A stretch of DNA of 64,000 nucleotides from Acinetobacter sp. ANC 3813 (GTDB lineage: Bacteria; Pseudomonadota; Gammaproteobacteria; Pseudomonadales; Moraxellaceae): contig NZ_NEGK01000003.1 of NCBI RefSeq assembly GCF_002135435.1, forward strand, positions 1-64,000. Direction: 5' to 3'. Positions 62,995-64,000 of this stretch are shown piece by piece. Made by a program: the position numbers and the translations under genes. A model generated the notes under the pieces. That model saw only the letters and a list, made by a program, of their open reading frames with translations, had not been told where the DNA came from and ran no database searches. Numbering within the stretch: the stretch's first letter is position 1; every line of letters begins with the position of its first letter.

Positions 62995-64000
62995 GCGCTC
63001 ATTTCCTTGTCTTGCAGTAAACGCCAGTTAATTTTTCCGCTTGCTGTTTTTGGCAGTTCATTTGCGAACTCCACCACTTTCGGCACTTTGTAGGCCGACA
63101 TATTGTCTCGGCACCACTGTCTTAATTCGTTTTCAGTCATAGACTGATTGTCTTTGAGCACCACAATGGCTTTGACACTTTCGCCGCGGTCATTTTTATT
63201 GCAGGGAATAATGCAATTTTCTAAGATCTTTTCATTCTGGTACAGAATGCTTTCTACTTCGGATGGCCAAACTTTGTAGCCAGACACATTGATCATGCGT
63301 TTTAAGCGGTCTGCCATAAAGAAGTAGCCTTCTTCATCAAAATAGCCAACATCGCCTGTTTTAAAGAAGCGCTTGCCGTCATGTTCAATAAATGAAGCTT
63401 CGGTCGCTTCTGGGTTTTTCCAGTAACCGCTAAACAAACATGGGCTGGTTGAAATAATTTCGCCGTTTTGGCGCACCTCTAGCTCTGTACCTGTTTCTGG
63501 GTCAATCACGCGAGTGTCTACATCAAACAGCGGTACACCCAAACATTGGCGCTTACCGCGGCCATAAGGATTAAGATGCACACCCGCCGCCATTTCGGTC
63601 ATGCCCCAGCCTTCTATAAACTCAATACCCGTTAAAGTTTCAAAATCTTGCGCAATTGCATGCGGCATACCTGTGCCGCCACCATAGACATGAGTGAACG
63701 ATTTAAAATTGAATTTATTCACATTTGGCATAGCCAGCAGATCCACCACCATGGTTGGAATACAGCACCAATGCGTTAAGCCATGCATATCGACCACTTG
63801 CGCTGCACAAAGCCGGTCCCAGCGAGTCATAAGATAAGTCGTTGCACCCAGCCAAATGGGCAAGCACATGGCATTGATCATGCCAGTGACATGGAAAAAT
63901 GGCGTAACCGACAATACTTTTGCGGTGTTATTCCAAGGACTCCAATTGATTTGTGTCAAAATCTGCGCAACCAATGCACGGTGACTCAGCATGCAGCCCT
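62991..64000 (-). CDS. AMP-binding acyl-CoA ligase, 5' end beyond the window
   Basis: Only the C-terminal 330 or so residues lie inside the window; the frame is open to the right edge. Visible motifs are 'SVTPFFHVTGMINAM', the adenylate-binding 'EGWGMTEMAAGV' and 'YFFMADRLKRMINVSGYKVWPSEVE', and the C-terminal Lys segment 'LPKTASGKINWRLLQ'. This is a long-chain or aryl-acyl-CoA synthetase of the FadD/DmdB type. It is coupled to the acyl-CoA dehydrogenase gene, forming an activation-oxidation pair. The substrate is open. Confidence 0.9.
   Translation of the reverse strand, partial: GCMLSHRALVAQILTQINWSPWNNTAKVLSVTPFFHVTGMINAMCLPIWLGATTYLMTRWDRLCAAQVVDMHGLTHWCCIPTMVVDLLAMPNVNKFNFKSFTHVYGGGTGMPHAIAQDFETLTGIEFIEGWGMTEMAAGVHLNPYGRGKRQCLGVPLFDVDTRVIDPETGTELEVRQNGEIISTSPCLFSGYWKNPEATEASFIEHDGKRFFKTGDVGYFDEEGYFFMADRLKRMINVSGYKVWPSEVESILYQNEKILENCIIPCNKNDRGESVKAIVVLKDNQSMTENELRQWCRDNMSAYKVPKVVEFANELPKTASGKINWRLLQDKEMSA

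Noticed and set aside
1..64000. CRISPR arrays, tRNA or rRNA genes, insertion sequences, integrase or attachment sites
   Set aside because: I looked on both strands for regular spacers, T-loop sequences, transposase motifs and long terminal repeats and found none.

Overview
The window looks like chromosomal DNA of an Acinetobacter-type gammaproteobacterium (Moraxellaceae). The basis is inference from gene content and arrangement: low-GC coding sequence with very AT-rich spacers, detached gspL/gspM type II secretion genes, an inactive dihydroorotase homologue (PyrX) next to pyrB, an OprD-family porin, a Vfr-like CRP, and several TTG starts with good ribosome binding sites. The window is mostly housekeeping sequence. 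I see no tRNA, rRNA, CRISPR array, insertion sequence or prophage.

Layout. 1-4.5 kb: an AT-rich edge, an Ail/OmpX-like barrel, a periplasmic GH3 glycosidase, a candidate regulatory RNA gene and a small lipoprotein. 4.6-6.5 kb: tsaD facing rpsU and a YqeY-like gene. 6.6-11 kb: a decayed Hint-domain fragment, a small secreted protein, a GFA-family gene broken by one stop codon, a BepA-like protease, a 2-hydroxyacid dehydrogenase and a HolD-like protein. 11-20 kb: an M48-like membrane protein with a damaged zinc motif, purF-cvpA, pyrD, gspL-gspM, sixA, gpsA and a nitroreductase. 20-28 kb: rhlB, a cold shock gene, tusA-like, rpoH, a DUF423 gene with thiS-thiG, and mdaB with a YgiN-like gene. 28-33.5 kb: a glutathione transferase, a SulP transporter, an orphan 7TM sensor kinase and trmB. 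33.6-41 kb: an aldehyde dehydrogenase with a GMC alcohol oxidase, a methyltransferase, a DUF2520 protein, an LprI-like lipoprotein and an OmpA-family protein. 41-48.7 kb: pyrX-pyrB, rlmKL and several uncharacterised envelope genes. 48.8-52.4 kb: a tight three-gene cluster (GNAT-like, GH3-type adenylating enzyme, GNAT-like). 52.6-64 kb: clpB, an aldo/keto reductase, crp/vfr, an OsmC-family gene, a TehB-like methyltransferase, an OprD-family porin, and a thioesterase/acyl-CoA dehydrogenase/acyl-CoA ligase set cut by the right edge.

The most interesting signal is in the spacer at 3861-4055. A near-perfect GacA-type upstream activating sequence (TGTACG-N6-CTTACA) lies about 65 bases before the predicted start of a roughly 120-nt RNA. 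That RNA carries four GGA motifs. Two sit in perfect hairpins with the CsrA/RsmA consensus loop ACAGGATGT, one of which is the terminator. This is the architecture of RsmX/RsmY/RsmZ/CsrB RNAs, which sequester CsrA. I do not know of one described for this genus.

Other points of note are the GH3/GNAT cluster, which may be an uncharacterised amide- or ester-forming pathway; the sigma-32 promoter before clpB, with rpoH in the same window; the face-to-face overlapping promoters of tsaD and rpsU; and the sensor kinase with no regulator beside it.
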